Below, piece by piece: positions 17,001 through 27,884 of a DNA stretch of 64,000 nucleotides. Below the pieces are notes generated by a model that worked only from the letters and a program-made list of their open reading frames with translations, had not been told where the DNA came from and made no database searches. The stretch is from G963704535 sp963704535. Its GTDB lineage: Bacteria > Chloroflexota > Chloroflexia > Chloroflexales > Roseiflexaceae. The position numbers and the translations under genes were made by a program. Location: NCBI GenBank assembly GCA_963704535.1, contig OY969916.1:9920001-9984000 (forward strand), written 5' to 3'. Each line of letters opens with the position of its first letter. The stretch's first letter is position 1.

Positions 17001-18179
17001 CTAATCCAGCCGCTCGAACACCCCGGCTGCGCCCATGCCCCCGCCGATGCACATCGTCACCAGGCCATAGCGGCCGCCGCGCCGCTGGAGTTCGCCCAGG
17101 ATCTGCACCGTCAGCTTGGCGCCGCTGCAACCGAGCGGGTGGCCCAGCGCGATTGCCCCGCCGTTGACGTTGACCTTCTCCTCGTCCATTTCCAACGCGC
17201 GAATGACCGCCAGCGCCTGGGCCGCGAACGCCTCGTTCAGCTCGACCAAGTCGATGTCCTCGATCGTCAGCCCGGCCATCCTGAGCGCCTTGGGCACCGC
17301 CGCGACCGGCCCAATGCCCATGATCTCCGGCGGCACGCCGGCCACGGCGAACGAGACGAAGCGCGCCAGCGGCTTGAGTCCTAGCGCGTCGGCCTTCTCA
17401 CGGCTCATCACCAGCACCGCCGCCGCGCCGTCGCTGGTCTGCGAGGCGTTGCCGGCGGTGACGCTGCCCTTCGCCGTGAACACCGGCCGCAGCTTGGCCA
17501 GCACCGCCAGCGAGGTATCGCGGCGCGGCCCCTCGTCGGTGTCGAACGTCGTCGCCGATCGGCGCCGCTCGCCGCCCTCGAACCAGACGTGCTCGACCTC
17601 CAGGGGCACGATCTCATCCTTAAACTTGCCCGCCTCGATCGCCGCGATGGCCCGCTGGTGCGAGCGCAACGCGAAGGCGTCCTGGTCCTCGCGGCTCACG
17701 CCGTATTTCTGGGCCACGTTCTCGGCAGTCATGCCCATGCCCAGGTACAGGTCCGGGTTGATCTCGGCCATCGCCGGGTTGGGCGCATAATGGTGGCCGG
17801 TCATCGGCACCAGGCTCATGCTCTCGGCGCCGCCAGCCACGATCACATCGCCCATGCCGGTCATGATCTGCTGGGCCGCCAGCGCGATCGTCTGTAGGCC
17901 CGACGAGCAGAAGCGGTTGACCGTCTGCCCCGGCACCTCGACCGGCAGCCCGGCCCGCAGCAGCGCCACCCGCGCCATGTTGAGCCCCTGCTCGGCCTCG
18001 GGCATCGCGCAGCCGACGATCACATCGTCGATCTCCTTCGGGTCCAGGCCGGGCGCCTGCTCGACCGTCGACTTGATCACCGCTGCGGCCAGATCGCCGG
18101 TGTGCATGCCCCGCAGCGTCCCACGCGGCGCCTTGCCGACAGCGGTGCGGGCGGCGGATACGATCACTGCTTCTCGCAT
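17001..18179 (-). CDS. fadA: Acetyl-CoA acyltransferase (thiolase)
   Basis: 392 residues, normal for biosynthetic/degradative thiolases. Catalytic Cys in NRFCSSGLQ near 90, the HPLGCSGA segment with the active His (GGAIALGHPLGCSGA), and the second Cys in CIGGGMG at the C-terminus. It cleaves 3-ketoacyl-CoA with CoA, the last beta-oxidation step. It heads toward the split hairpin and belongs to the minus-strand lipid-degradation block with the FadB-like fusion and the acyl-CoA dehydrogenases. Substrate chain length cannot be told from sequence. Confidence 0.92.
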   Translation of the reverse strand: MREAVIVSAARTAVGKAPRGTLRGMHTGDLAAAVIKSTVEQAPGLDPKEIDDVIVGCAMPEAEQGLNMARVALLRAGLPVEVPGQTVNRFCSSGLQTIALAAQQIMTGMGDVIVAGGAESMSLVPMTGHHYAPNPAMAEINPDLYLGMGMTAENVAQKYGVSREDQDAFALRSHQRAIAAIEAGKFKDEIVPLEVEHVWFEGGERRRSATTFDTDEGPRRDTSLAVLAKLRPVFTAKGSVTAGNASQTSDGAAAVLVMSREKADALGLKPLARFVSFAVAGVPPEIMGIGPVAAVPKALRMAGLTIEDIDLVELNEAFAAQALAVIRALEMDEEKVNVNGGAIALGHPLGCSGAKLTVQILGELQRRGGRYGLVTMCIGGGMGAAGVFERLD

Positions 18180-18208
18180 TATTTCAGCTCCTTATGAGTC
18201 ACACTACT

Positions 18209-18262
18209 GTGGTGGAAAGAGGGTTCTTGAGGGGGCTTCCCCCTCAAACTCCCCCTTTTCAA
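18209..18262. repeat. G/C palindrome repeat (family G)
   Basis: GTGGTGGAAAGAGGGTTCTTGAGGGGGCTTCCCCCTCAA and CTCCCCCTTTTC, between the thiolase and Uma2 genes. Confidence 0.75.
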
Positions 18263-18270
18263 ACAGCTTC

Positions 18271-19119
18271 TTATGATTGCTCGCCGCGTAGCTGACGAAG
18301 CTGCGCTTCCAGCTCGCGCAGCCGGGCCTCCGCCTCGGCGCGGGCACGGGCCTCGGCATCGGCGCGGCTGGTTTCGGCACGAGCGTGCTCCTCGGCCTCG
18401 GCGCGGGCCTCGGCCAGGCTGGCATAATCCTCGAATGCCGTGCCATGCTCGTCATACAGCACGACATTGTCCTCGGCAACTCCAAGCCACATGCGAAGGG
18501 GCTCCAGCCAGAGCCGGCCCTGTTCATTCGGGCTCATACCCACATATTTCGTGCCGACTTTGTGATAGCCAAACAGCCGCAGTTGGCCGGGCTGGCGGCG
18601 TAATGCCGCGTCGATGATCACGTAGAACGGGACATCGGCGATCTCATACTCTTCGAGTTTGTCCGCCAGGTCGCCGCCGCGTGTCTTCGGCGATGTGACC
18701 TCGATGATCAATGCCGGTCGCGTGCCTTCTTCCGCCACCGAAAACGTTCCCCAGTTTTGCCGCTCGCGCACGCCAAAAACCACCGCCACATCCGGGCCGT
18801 GGGCTTGCAGCCCCGGCACATCCCATTCGATCCGCACATCCGGCAGCACCACGACGCCAGGCTGGCTTAATGCCCAGGCCTCGATCACCGCGACGAGGTA
18901 GGCGCAGATCCGGTGGTGCAGCGGTGTGTGCGTCACGGTGTCCCCCTCCTCGGGATGCAGCATGTCGTCATAGGTCAGCGGCACCACCACAGTCTCTTCC
19001 CATTCCTCGCCGTCCTCGCGGTGGACACGCGTGACGTAGCGCCAGCCGAAGTAGAACGGGTCGTCCTCCGGCGCGCTGGGGGTAGGCACAGCGGTTGTCT
19101 CTGTATCGCTGGTTGTCAT
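18271..19119 (-). CDS. Uma2-family putative endonuclease with C-terminal coiled coil
   Basis: 282 residues. The central ~190 residues match Uma2/DUF820, a PD-(D/E)XK-fold family: GPDVAVV, then LIIEVTSPKTRGGDLADKLEEY and VPFYVIID carry the acidic and Lys positions. The last ~55 residues are an Ala/Glu/Arg coiled coil (EARAEAEEHARAETSRADAEAR), common at the end of Uma2 proteins. Biological role is unknown; nuclease activity is inferred from the fold. It splits the thiolase from the FadB-like gene, so is probably a later insertion. Two other Uma2 genes are in the window. Confidence 0.82.
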   Translation of the reverse strand: MTTSDTETTAVPTPSAPEDDPFYFGWRYVTRVHREDGEEWEETVVVPLTYDDMLHPEEGDTVTHTPLHHRICAYLVAVIEAWALSQPGVVVLPDVRIEWDVPGLQAHGPDVAVVFGVRERQNWGTFSVAEEGTRPALIIEVTSPKTRGGDLADKLEEYEIADVPFYVIIDAALRRQPGQLRLFGYHKVGTKYVGMSPNEQGRLWLEPLRMWLGVAEDNVVLYDEHGTAFEDYASLAEARAEAEEHARAETSRADAEARARAEAEARLRELEAQLRQLRGEQS

Positions 19120-19152
19120 AAGGGCCGCCTCCGGGTGAAGGAAGCTGCGGGC

Positions 19153-21577
19153 TCAATTGCGGAGCGGCTTCCCGGTCTGCAAGATCGCCATGATCCGCTC
19201 CTGGGTCTTCGGCTCAAGCCCCAGCTTCGAGGCCTCCTCGAACTCCAGGTCCAAGATGTACTGCTCAGTGACCCACTGCGGGCTGCTCAGGTCGCCGCCG
19301 CACAGCACCCACGCCAGTGCCTTGGCCAGCTTCTGGTCGTACTCGCTGATGTAGCCGGCCGCCCGCATGCCGTGGAGCGCCGTGTAGAGCGCGCCCAGGC
19401 CGCGCCGCCCGATCGCGTAGATCGGCTCGCCGCCGGCCGGCGGCGGGGTGTAGCCGCTCGCCACTAATTCTAGCACAGCTCGCTTGGCCTCGCCGATCAG
19501 CCGCTCCTTGTTCATCACAATCTTGTCGTTGGCGTCGAAGAAGCCCAGCGCCCGCACCTGCTCGGCGCTCTCGCCGACCTTGGCCAGCGCGATTGTCTCG
19601 AAGACCTGCTGGAGGTAGGGCAGCGGATCGACGCCCGGCACATGCAGATGCGGCGAGACCACCCGTCGCAGCAGCTCTTTGCAGCCGCCCCAGGCCGGGA
19701 TCAGCCCGACGCTCAGCTCGACCAGGCCGAGGTAGGTCTCGGCCGCAGCGACACGCCGCGCGCCTGCCATTGTCACCTCGGCGCCGCCGCCCAGCACCCG
19801 CCCGTACGGCGCGGTCACGATCGGCTTGGGGTTCAAGCGGAAGTCCATAAACAACTTCTGCATGCCGGTGGTAAAATCGGCCACCTGCTGGAGCTGCTTG
19901 CTGGCCACCGCCATCGCGATCACGCCCAGGTTGACCCCGGCGCAGAAGTCCTGGGCTTGGTTGCCCACGACCATGCCGACCCACTGGTCCTGCTTGAGCA
20001 GCTCAAGCGCCTGCTGGCCTATCGAGCATGATCAGCGGATCGAGCGCGTTGACCTTGGAGTGGAACTCCAGGCACAGCACCCCGTCGCCCAAGTCGAGCA
20101 CGCTGGCGCTCTCGTTGCGGGCCAGCTCGCGCCCCTGCGCCCGCAGATCCTCTAGCACGATCACGCCCTCCGGCTGCTCCAGCGCGACATACTCGCCGCG
20201 GCCGATGTCGTAGACGCCGGTCGGGCGGCCCTGCTCGTAGCGATAGAACAACTCGACGCCCTTCTCAAGCATCTCGTCCACCCAGGGCGCCACGGCGATA
20301 TCGCGCTCGCGCATCGTGCCGGCGCCCTTGCGCACCCCCAGCGCGTCCCAGGTCTCGAACGGGCCAAGCTGCTGGCTGAAACCCCAGCGCATCGCCCGGT
20401 CCACGTCGGCCAGATTGTCGGCGATCTCCGGGATGCGGCGCGAAGTGTAGGCCAGCGTCCGCAGCGTCGTCTCGCGCAGGAACTGGCCGGCGCGATCCAT
20501 GTCGGCGTTATCCATCAGGAAGCCCAGCCGCTTACGCAGGTCGTCGATCTTGCGGGCCTTGCCGACCAGCTCGAAGCGTGGCTTCTTGGCCGGCTCGTGC
20601 GCCATTGTCTGGAGATTGAGCGGCCAGAACTCCTTGCCGGTGCCCCCGCGCTCCTGCTTGTAGAAGCCGACGCCGGCCTTGTTGCCCAGCCAGCCGCGCC
20701 CGACCATCTGCTCCAGCACCTCCGGCACCTTAAAGATCTCGCGCTCCTCATCGTCCGGCACGGCGCTGTAGAGGTTGCGGGTGACGTGGACCGGCACGTC
20801 GATGCCGACCAAGTCGAACAGCCGGAAGGTCCCGGTCTTGGGCCGGCCGATCAGCTCGCCAGTCAGGCTGTCAACCTCCTCGACACTGTAGCCGTGCTCC
20901 AAGGCGTACTGGATCGTCACCTGGCCGCTGTAGGTGCCAATGCGATTGGCGATGAAGTTGGGCCGGTCCTTGGCGATCACCACGCCCTTGCCAAGCTGCT
21001 CGTCGGCGAAGTGGCGCATCGTCTCGACGACCTCCGGCAGCGTGTCGGGCGTCGGGATGATCTCCAGTAGGTACAAGTAGCGCGGCGGGTTAAAGAAGTG
21101 CGTGCCCAAGAAGTGCTGCCTGAACTCCTCCGAGCGCCCCTCGGCGATCGCCGCGATCGGGATGCCGCTGGTGTTCGAGGAGACAATGCTGCCCGGCTTG
21201 CGGACCTGCTCAATCCGCGCCATCAGCGCCCGCTTCGGCTCAAGCTGCTCGATCACCACCTCGACGATCCAATCGGCGTCGGCGATCAAGCCCAGGTCAT
21301 CCTCGATATTGCCGATCGTGATCAGTTGAGCCCGCTCAGGGGTGAACAGTGCGGCCGGGCGCGACTTCTTGACCCGCTCGAAGCCGGCGCCCACGATTCG
21401 GTTGCGCACCGCCCTCGCATCAAGCGTCAGCCCCTTGGCCTGCTCCTCCGGCGTCAGTTCGCCCGGCACGACATCCAGCAGGACCACCGCCAGGCCGGCG
21501 TTGGCGGCGTGGGCCGCGATGCCGCCGCCCATCGTCCCCGCGCCGATCACGGCCACTTTCTTGATTAGTTGAGTCAT
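19153..21577 (-). pseudogene. fadB: FadB-like 3-hydroxyacyl-CoA dehydrogenase / enoyl-CoA hydratase fusion, frameshifted
   Basis: Dehydrogenase part first: NAD site VIGAGTMGGGIAAHAANAGL near residues 9-28, the catalytic His/Glu region GTHFFNPPRYLYLLEIIPTPD, and the C-terminal dimer domains. A crotonase domain follows (YGRVLGGGAEVTMAGARR; LVELSVGLIPAWGG). Near 20018-20022 one extra base (in the GATAGGCCAGCAGG stretch) ends the first frame at residue 524; the -1 frame resumes as QQALELLKQDQWVG and runs to 19153. Total ~807 residues, as in Chloroflexota and Actinobacteria fusions with dehydrogenase first. It would hydrate enoyl-CoA and oxidise hydroxyacyl-CoA. Whether decay or base-call error is open. 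Confidence 0.85.
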
Positions 21578-21610
21578 CGTGTCTCCTTTGTCACTCCCTT
21601 GTGGATGGGT

Positions 21611-22501
21611 TTATTGGGGAGCCAGGTTCAGCCGGTAGTAGTCGTGCGTGTTGACGATCTCGAAGCCGCACGAAAGGTAGAGCGACAGCGCGGGGTGATT
21701 CTCGCTCTCGACCTCGATAAAAATAGGCCGCCGATACGCGCTGCGCGTCAGCTCGATCGTCTGTGTGAGCATCCGCCGCCCGTAGCCGCGGCCCCGGTAC
21801 TCCGGCAGGATCACGAACCCGTAGATGTACGGGTTGCCATCGATGATATCGACGTTGATGGTGCCGATCGGCCTGCCGTCCATTTGAGCGACGTAGTAGT
21901 GGCGGGCCTGCTGCTCGATCTGGAAGACGATCTGCTGCTCGAACCGCCGCAGATCGACATCCTCGCCTTCCGCCATGATTCGCGCTATCGCTGGGGCATG
22001 TTCAACGCTGGCCGTTCTGAAATCAAGCTGGCTTTCGACATCGGCGATCGGCGCAGTTTCGCCGGCCCGCAGCTCCATTTTGTGCTCCGCAAAGCTGTAC
22101 TGGGCGCCGATCGACGCCAGAAAGGCTTTCCCTGTGTGGGACCGCCGATCGCAGATGCACAGCAGCGCTTCGGTGCCGTTCCGCCTGCATTCGTCGCTGG
22201 CCGCCGCCACCAACGCGCGGAAGACCCCCTTGCGGCGATGCTCAGGATGCACCGTCCCACTGCCCTCGGCCTCCAGAAAGCCCGGCCCATCCAGCGCTAA
22301 GTAGCCGATCAAGATCCCATCCCCGTAGAACAGAAAATGGCTGGTGCTGTTGCCCTGATGGGTCTGCATCGCATCCCAGCTTAACCGTAGATCCAGGCCC
22401 TCAATGGCTTCACAAACACTTGCCAGCTTCCGGCTCTCGGCAAGCTCCAGATCGGTCAGGATCTGTCTGAGAACTATGCCGCGCTTGATATTCTCGGTCA
22501 T
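21611..22501 (-). CDS. Tandem GNAT acetyltransferase
   Basis: 296 residues made of two GNAT domains. Domain 1 (1-~150) has VHPEHRRKGVFRALVAAA, domain 2 (~160-296) has ILPEYRGRGYGRRMLTQTIE and ends with LSLYLSCGFEIVNTHDYYRL. Two-domain GNATs include mycothiol synthase MshD, in which only one half is active; similarity here is architectural. Start ATG 22499-22501 overlaps the stop of the hydrolase gene, so the two are translationally coupled. Substrate unknown. Confidence 0.82.
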   Translation of the reverse strand: MTENIKRGIVLRQILTDLELAESRKLASVCEAIEGLDLRLSWDAMQTHQGNSTSHFLFYGDGILIGYLALDGPGFLEAEGSGTVHPEHRRKGVFRALVAAASDECRRNGTEALLCICDRRSHTGKAFLASIGAQYSFAEHKMELRAGETAPIADVESQLDFRTASVEHAPAIARIMAEGEDVDLRRFEQQIVFQIEQQARHYYVAQMDGRPIGTINVDIIDGNPYIYGFVILPEYRGRGYGRRMLTQTIELTRSAYRRPIFIEVESENHPALSLYLSCGFEIVNTHDYYRLNLAPQ

Positions 22502-23370
22502 GAATGTCCTTGCTGCCTGAGCCAATCGGCGGACTCGCGCCAGAGCGTCGGCTTGAACTGCTCTTTGAAAAAGCCAAAATGGCCGATCGCCGGCACCCCT
22601 AGCTCCTGCGGCTGTACATGCCGGCGTGCCGTCCGGGCATTGACATAATGGCTCATCAGGCTGTCGACGGCGCGCGACGGCGCCCACTCGTCGTCGGCCA
22701 GGCTGTAGGCCAGGATCGGCGCGGTGAAGCGCCCGGCGTTCTCGCGCGAGGGCGGCCCCCGGTCGCCGAACAGGTAGTGCGGGTGGCGGCACCAGCGCGA
22801 CCATTCCAGTATCACGCCCTTCGGCACCTCAGCGCCCATCGCGAAGCGCCAACCCGGCAGATACCCGAATAGCTTAACCAGGCTCGGCAGCACGCCATGC
22901 CACAGCACGAACAGCCGGTATTTCTCCGGCGCATTATACAATCGCCAGTACCCGCTCTGCGATGCCACTGTCAGCATCCCGGCCAGCCGGTGATTGTTGG
23001 GCGCCAGCGCCACGATCTGCCCGCCGGCGCTATGGCCGACCACCAGCAGCTTGGCGCCGGCGAATCGATCGGTCAGCCAATCGATCGCGCCGGCGGTGTC
23101 GCGTTCGCCCCAATCGCGCAGCCGCGCCGCGTAGTTGCGGAGCCTGGGTGGGCGCGACTCGCCGATCCCCCGGAAGTCGAATGTGACGACGGCGAACCCT
23201 TCATGGGCCAGGAACCGGGCGTAGCGGTCGTAGAACTGCCGCCTGACGGCCATGGCGGCGTTGACTAGGACGACGTGCTCAGGCGCACGCTGGCCCTCCA
23301 GCTGGTAGACCGTCGCAGCCAGTGGCAGACCATCGGCGGCTGGGATCTGGACCTGCTGTACCTCGATCAC
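22498..23370 (-). CDS. Alpha/beta hydrolase
   Basis: 290 residues. Nucleophile elbow GHSAGG near residue 113, oxyanion region NAAMAV, a likely acid in LADDEW and a catalytic His in AIGHFGFF. This pattern is that of serine hydrolases such as esterases or thioesterases. Its place among acyl-CoA genes suggests an acyl-ester or acyl-CoA substrate (inference). The stop codon is shared with the start of the tandem GNAT. Confidence 0.85.
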   Translation of the reverse strand: MIEVQQVQIPAADGLPLAATVYQLEGQRAPEHVVLVNAAMAVRRQFYDRYARFLAHEGFAVVTFDFRGIGESRPPRLRNYAARLRDWGERDTAGAIDWLTDRFAGAKLLVVGHSAGGQIVALAPNNHRLAGMLTVASQSGYWRLYNAPEKYRLFVLWHGVLPSLVKLFGYLPGWRFAMGAEVPKGVILEWSRWCRHPHYLFGDRGPPSRENAGRFTAPILAYSLADDEWAPSRAVDSLMSHYVNARTARRHVQPQELGVPAIGHFGFFKEQFKPTLWRESADWLRQQGHS

Positions 23371-23464
23371 CGTTGCTCCCCCGTATCAAACATTAGCAAT
23401 GGCAAGGCTCGTTCCCCTTTGTTCTTGGTCGGGTACCCTCTGGGTGGTTCTTTGTTCTGGTTCC

Positions 23465-24724
<1,260 letters not shown>

Positions 24725-24737
24725 GAGAATGCTCCTA

Positions 24738-24780
24738 ATGAAGATTGGAGATTAGAGATTGGAGATTGACAATAATCTCT
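24738..24780. repeat. GGAGATT heptads, left arm around a MITE
   Basis: AGATTGGAGATTAGAGATTG...; complementary AATCTCTAATCTCCAATCTC lies at 24900-24919 on the far side of the MITE-like element, so the element sits inside a heptad hairpin. Confidence 0.75.
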
Positions 24781-24781
24781 A

Positions 24782-24899
24782 AGACAAGGTTTGAGGTGAC
24801 GCCGTTCTACTTTACACTGTGGGTGGGGGGAGACTGAGGGGGCTGCCCCCTCAGTCTCCCTTTTTTCCACCAACTGTAAAGCACCAGAGAACCTTGTCT
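24782..24899. mobile_element. MITE-like element, complete copy (118 bp)
   Basis: Ends AGACAAGGTT and AACCTTGTCT are exact inverted repeats. Inside are CTACTTTACACTGTGGGTGG and the G/C palindrome GACTGAGGGGGCTGCCCCCT. An 8-bp direct repeat AATCTCTA flanks it, although the surrounding heptads could make that a coincidence. It carries no gene. Confidence 0.75.
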
Positions 24900-24920
24900 A
24901 ATCTCTAATCTCCAATCTCG

Positions 24921-26015
24921 CTAAATCATTGCCAAACCGAGGAAGGTGCTGAACCCGCGCCCTTCGCGCAGCCAGCGCTCGACCGGATGCTCGCGGATGT
25001 AGCCGTGGCCGCCCAGCGTCTGCACCGCGCGGTCGGCGACGAACAGTACCGCGTCGTCGGCGTACTGCTTCGCCAGCGCGGCGGCGCGCGTGGCTTCCTT
25101 GCCCTGGTCGAGCATCCAGGCCGCCTCCCAGGTCATCATCCGGGCGGCGTCGAGTTCGATCGCCATCTCGGCCAGCATAAAGGCGATCGCCTGGAACTGC
25201 GCGATCGGCCGCCCGAACGCCTCGCGCTGCTTGGCGTAGTCGCGGGCGTACTCGAAGGCGCCGCGGGCCACGCCGACCGCCAGAGCCGCCAGCGCCACGC
25301 GCGAGTAGTTCAGCAGCAGCTCGGCGTCGCAGCCGCCGTCGCCACCCAGCCGCGCCGACAGCGGCACGCGCACATCCTCCAGCCGCACCTCGTAGGTCGG
25401 CAGGGCGCGCAGGCCCATGTGCCGCTCGCGCTCCAGCACGCTCAGCCCGCCGGCGCCCTTCTCGACGATAAACGCCTGGGTTGCGCCTCCCTCGCGGGCA
25501 TAGACCAGGAACGCCTGGGCGTCGGCAGCCAGTGGCACGTAGGCTTTATGGCCGTTCAGCACGTAGCCGCTCATCTCACGCTCGGCGGTGGTGTGCAGCG
25601 CCTGCGCGTCGAAGTCCCAGCGTGGCTCGACCAGCGCGGCGGTATAGGGGACGAACGCGGCGTCGGTGAGGCGCGGGAGCCACTGCTGCTTCTGCTCCTC
25701 GGTCCCGCAATGCAGCACGGGGATGCCGAACAGGTTGGGCGTCAGCAGGTAGAGCGCCATGGCCAGGTCGCCATGGCTCAACTCCTCGGCCGCCAGCGCG
25801 CCGGTGAGCGCGGAGTGGGCCTCGCCGAATCCGCCGTACTGCTCGGGGATGGCGCTTGGCAGCAGGCCCAGGTCCCAGCCCCTGCTGATGATCTCAGGCG
25901 GGGTGGTGCCGGTCTCATCGGCATCGTGGGCGAGGGGCCGCAGCCGCTCAGCCGCGTAGCGCTGGACCGTCTTGATGATGAGCTGCTGCTCGTCGGTTGG
26001 CGTAAACGAGATCAT
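24921..26015 (-). CDS. Acyl-CoA dehydrogenase, short form
   Basis: 364 residues. Family landmarks: PEQYGGFGEAHSALTGALAAEELS near the N-terminus, LNGHKAYVPLA, VRLEDVRVPLSARLG, and TLGGHGYIREHPVERWLREGRG at the end. The usual C-terminal IYEGT segment is missing: the protein stops soon after at FSTFLGLAMI. Either the catalytic Glu lies elsewhere, as in some branched or long-chain enzymes, or the protein is an accessory subunit paired with the other dehydrogenase. Part of the lipid-degradation block. Confidence 0.87.
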   Translation of the reverse strand: MISFTPTDEQQLIIKTVQRYAAERLRPLAHDADETGTTPPEIISRGWDLGLLPSAIPEQYGGFGEAHSALTGALAAEELSHGDLAMALYLLTPNLFGIPVLHCGTEEQKQQWLPRLTDAAFVPYTAALVEPRWDFDAQALHTTAEREMSGYVLNGHKAYVPLAADAQAFLVYAREGGATQAFIVEKGAGGLSVLERERHMGLRALPTYEVRLEDVRVPLSARLGGDGGCDAELLLNYSRVALAALAVGVARGAFEYARDYAKQREAFGRPIAQFQAIAFMLAEMAIELDAARMMTWEAAWMLDQGKEATRAAALAKQYADDAVLFVADRAVQTLGGHGYIREHPVERWLREGRGFSTFLGLAMI

Positions 26016-26035
26016 GGGCGTTCTCCGTGATGCAT

Positions 26036-26190
26036 GGTCAGTTGTCCGTTGTCAGTCGTCCGTTGATTCTTGGTTCTAGCTCTCAATTCTTGGTTCTTAA
26101 TAGGGGCGGCCACGGAGGGCCGGCCGTACAGGGTTTGGTGCGCGGTTCTTTGTTCTTGGTTCTTGGTTCTTGGTTCTTGGTTCTCGGGTC
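26036..26190. repeat. Composite heptad region with GGCCACGGAGGG motif
   Basis: Holds TTGTCCG units, TTCTTGG units (about five in a row near 26157-26186) and at 26102-26135 a copy of the GGCGGCCACGGAGGG...GCCGTACAGGG motif. No gene in the gap. Confidence 0.75.
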
Positions 26191-26926
26191 AGCTCCGTAT
26201 GCCCCCATCGATCCGAAATGCGCTGCCGGTCACGAAGGCGGCGGCGTCGGAGGCGAGGTAGATAACCATATTGGCGATCTCTTCCGGCTGGCCGATACGC
26301 CTGAGTGGCACCTGGGCCACCAACTGCGAGCGCTCGAACTGGCCCAGGATCGGCGTCTCGGTCCAGCCTGGGCAGACGGCGTTGACGCGGATGCCCTTGG
26401 AGGTCAGTTCGATCGCCGCCGTCTGGGTTAGTTGGATCACCCCCGCCTTGGAAGCCCCGTACGGGCCGAGCATGGCCGCGGCGCCCATGCCGGCCACCGA
26501 CGCGATGTTGAGGATGCTGCCGCCGCTCTGAAGCATCGCGCGGGCGGCGTGCTTGACGCCAAAAAAGACTCCGCGCAGGTTGATCGCCAGCACCCGGTCC
26601 CAGTCGGCGGCCTGGCACTCGATGATCGGCGCGACTTGGCTGCCGATGCCGGCGTTGTTGACCATCACGTCGAGCCGGCCTTCCAGCTCCACGACGCCCA
26701 TCACCGCCGCCTCGACCGCGGCCTCGTCGGCGACATCGCAGGCGACGGCGCGGGCGCTGCCGCCCGCTTCGACGATCTGGGCGGCCACCTCGCGCCCGCC
26801 CTGCTCATTCAAGTCGGCGACGATCACGCATGCGCCTTCGCCGGCCAGCGCCAGCGCAACCGCCTTGCCGATCCCCGACGCCGCGCCCGTCACCAGCGCG
26901 TTCCGCCCGCGTAGACCTGTCTCCAT
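26189..26926 (-). CDS. Short-chain dehydrogenase/reductase
   Basis: 245 residues, classical SDR. Cofactor motif TGAASGIG near residue 13, NNAG, catalytic Ser in LNIASVAG, and YGASK. Asp in VADLN suggests NAD(H) preference. C-terminal ASDAAAFVTGSAFRIDGGIR is typical. Probably oxidises a hydroxyacyl or alcohol intermediate in the neighbouring lipid pathway (inference from context). Confidence 0.88.
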   Translation of the reverse strand: METGLRGRNALVTGAASGIGKAVALALAGEGACVIVADLNEQGGREVAAQIVEAGGSARAVACDVADEAAVEAAVMGVVELEGRLDVMVNNAGIGSQVAPIIECQAADWDRVLAINLRGVFFGVKHAARAMLQSGGSILNIASVAGMGAAAMLGPYGASKAGVIQLTQTAAIELTSKGIRVNAVCPGWTETPILGQFERSQLVAQVPLRRIGQPEEIANMVIYLASDAAAFVTGSAFRIDGGIRS

Positions 26927-26939
26927 ATCGCTCCTCGAA

Positions 26940-27050
26940 GCTTCGGTTTTTGGTTCTCGGTTCTTCGTGGTTCAGTGGGGGCGTATGCAATACGCCCTTA
27001 CGTGGCTCCATCCTCCATCCTCTATCCTCTATCCTCTATCCTTGATGATA
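26940..27050. repeat. Heptad tracts TTCTTGG and TATCCTC
   Basis: Between two SDR genes: GGTTCTCGGTTCTTCGTGG, a short palindrome GGGCGTATGCAATACGCCC, then CCTCTATCCTCTATCCTC units. Confidence 0.7.
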
Positions 27051-27052
27051 GG

Positions 27053-27871
27053 CTACAGCCCCCCAGTGACCTCCAACACATGCCCCGACACATAATCGGA
27101 CAGTGGCGAGGCCAGGAATAGGATGGGGCCGGCGGCCTCTTCGGCGGTGCCCGGACGCCCCAGCGGGATCATCAGCTTGGCCATTTCGCGCATCTGTGAT
27201 GGGATGCCGAGTTGCACGTCCTGACCGCCGCGCGTGATCTGCTCGCCGGTCTCTTTGGCGGCCGTCAGGCGTGTCTCGACGAAGCCGAAGGCGACCGCGT
27301 TGGCCTGGACATTGAAGGCGCCCCACTCCTTCGCCATGGTCTTAGCCAGGCCGACCACGCCGGCCTTGGCCGCGCCGTAGTTGGCCTGGCCGAGATTGCC
27401 GCGCGTGCCACTGGTGGAGCTGACAAAGATCAGCTTGCGCGCCCGCGCGCGCCCATGCTGCGCCTGCTCTTGCCTGGCCGCCTCGCGAATGAACGGCGCA
27501 GCCGCCCGCACCAGCCGGAAGGGCGCGGTTAGGTGGACCGAAAGCATGGCTTCCCACTGCTCGTCGGTCATCTTGTGGGCCATGCCGTCCCAGGTGTAGC
27601 CAGCGTTGGCGACCAGCACGTCGAGCCCGCCCTGGTCGACGGCGGCGCGTACCAGCCGGTCGGCATACGCCGGATCGGTGACGTCGCCCGCCAGAGCCAG
27701 CGCGCGCCCGCCAGCGGCGGTGATCGCGGAGGCGCTCTCCTCGGCCGGCCCGGCGTCCAGGTCGCCGACGATCACCAGGGCGCCGTGGGCCGCCATGAGC
27801 CTGGCGGTCGCCGCCCCGATCCCGCGCCCCGCGCCTGTGACGATCGCGATCTTGTTTTCGAGTAGATTCAA
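27053..27871 (-). CDS. Short-chain dehydrogenase (3-oxoacyl reductase-like)
   Basis: 272 residues. Motifs TGAGRGIG, GDLD, VANAGYTWDG, catalytic Ser-Tyr-Lys in VSSTSG and YGAAK, and YVSGHVLEVTGG at the end. The VANAGYTWDGM text is common in FabG-like proteins that reduce 3-oxoacyl or related thioesters. A ~10-residue insertion (EAARQEQAQHGRARARK) precedes the catalytic Ser. It lies between the SCP2 protein and the other SDR on the same strand. Confidence 0.88.
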   Translation of the reverse strand: MNLLENKIAIVTGAGRGIGAATARLMAAHGALVIVGDLDAGPAEESASAITAAGGRALALAGDVTDPAYADRLVRAAVDQGGLDVLVANAGYTWDGMAHKMTDEQWEAMLSVHLTAPFRLVRAAAPFIREAARQEQAQHGRARARKLIFVSSTSGTRGNLGQANYGAAKAGVVGLAKTMAKEWGAFNVQANAVAFGFVETRLTAAKETGEQITRGGQDVQLGIPSQMREMAKLMIPLGRPGTAEEAAGPILFLASPLSDYVSGHVLEVTGGL

Positions 27872-27884
27872 TGGTTCCTCTCTC

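Noticed and set aside
20003..20035. TGA ending the first FadB frame read as selenocysteine
   Set aside because: The crotonase half continues in a different frame, so read-through would not join them. This is a frameshift.
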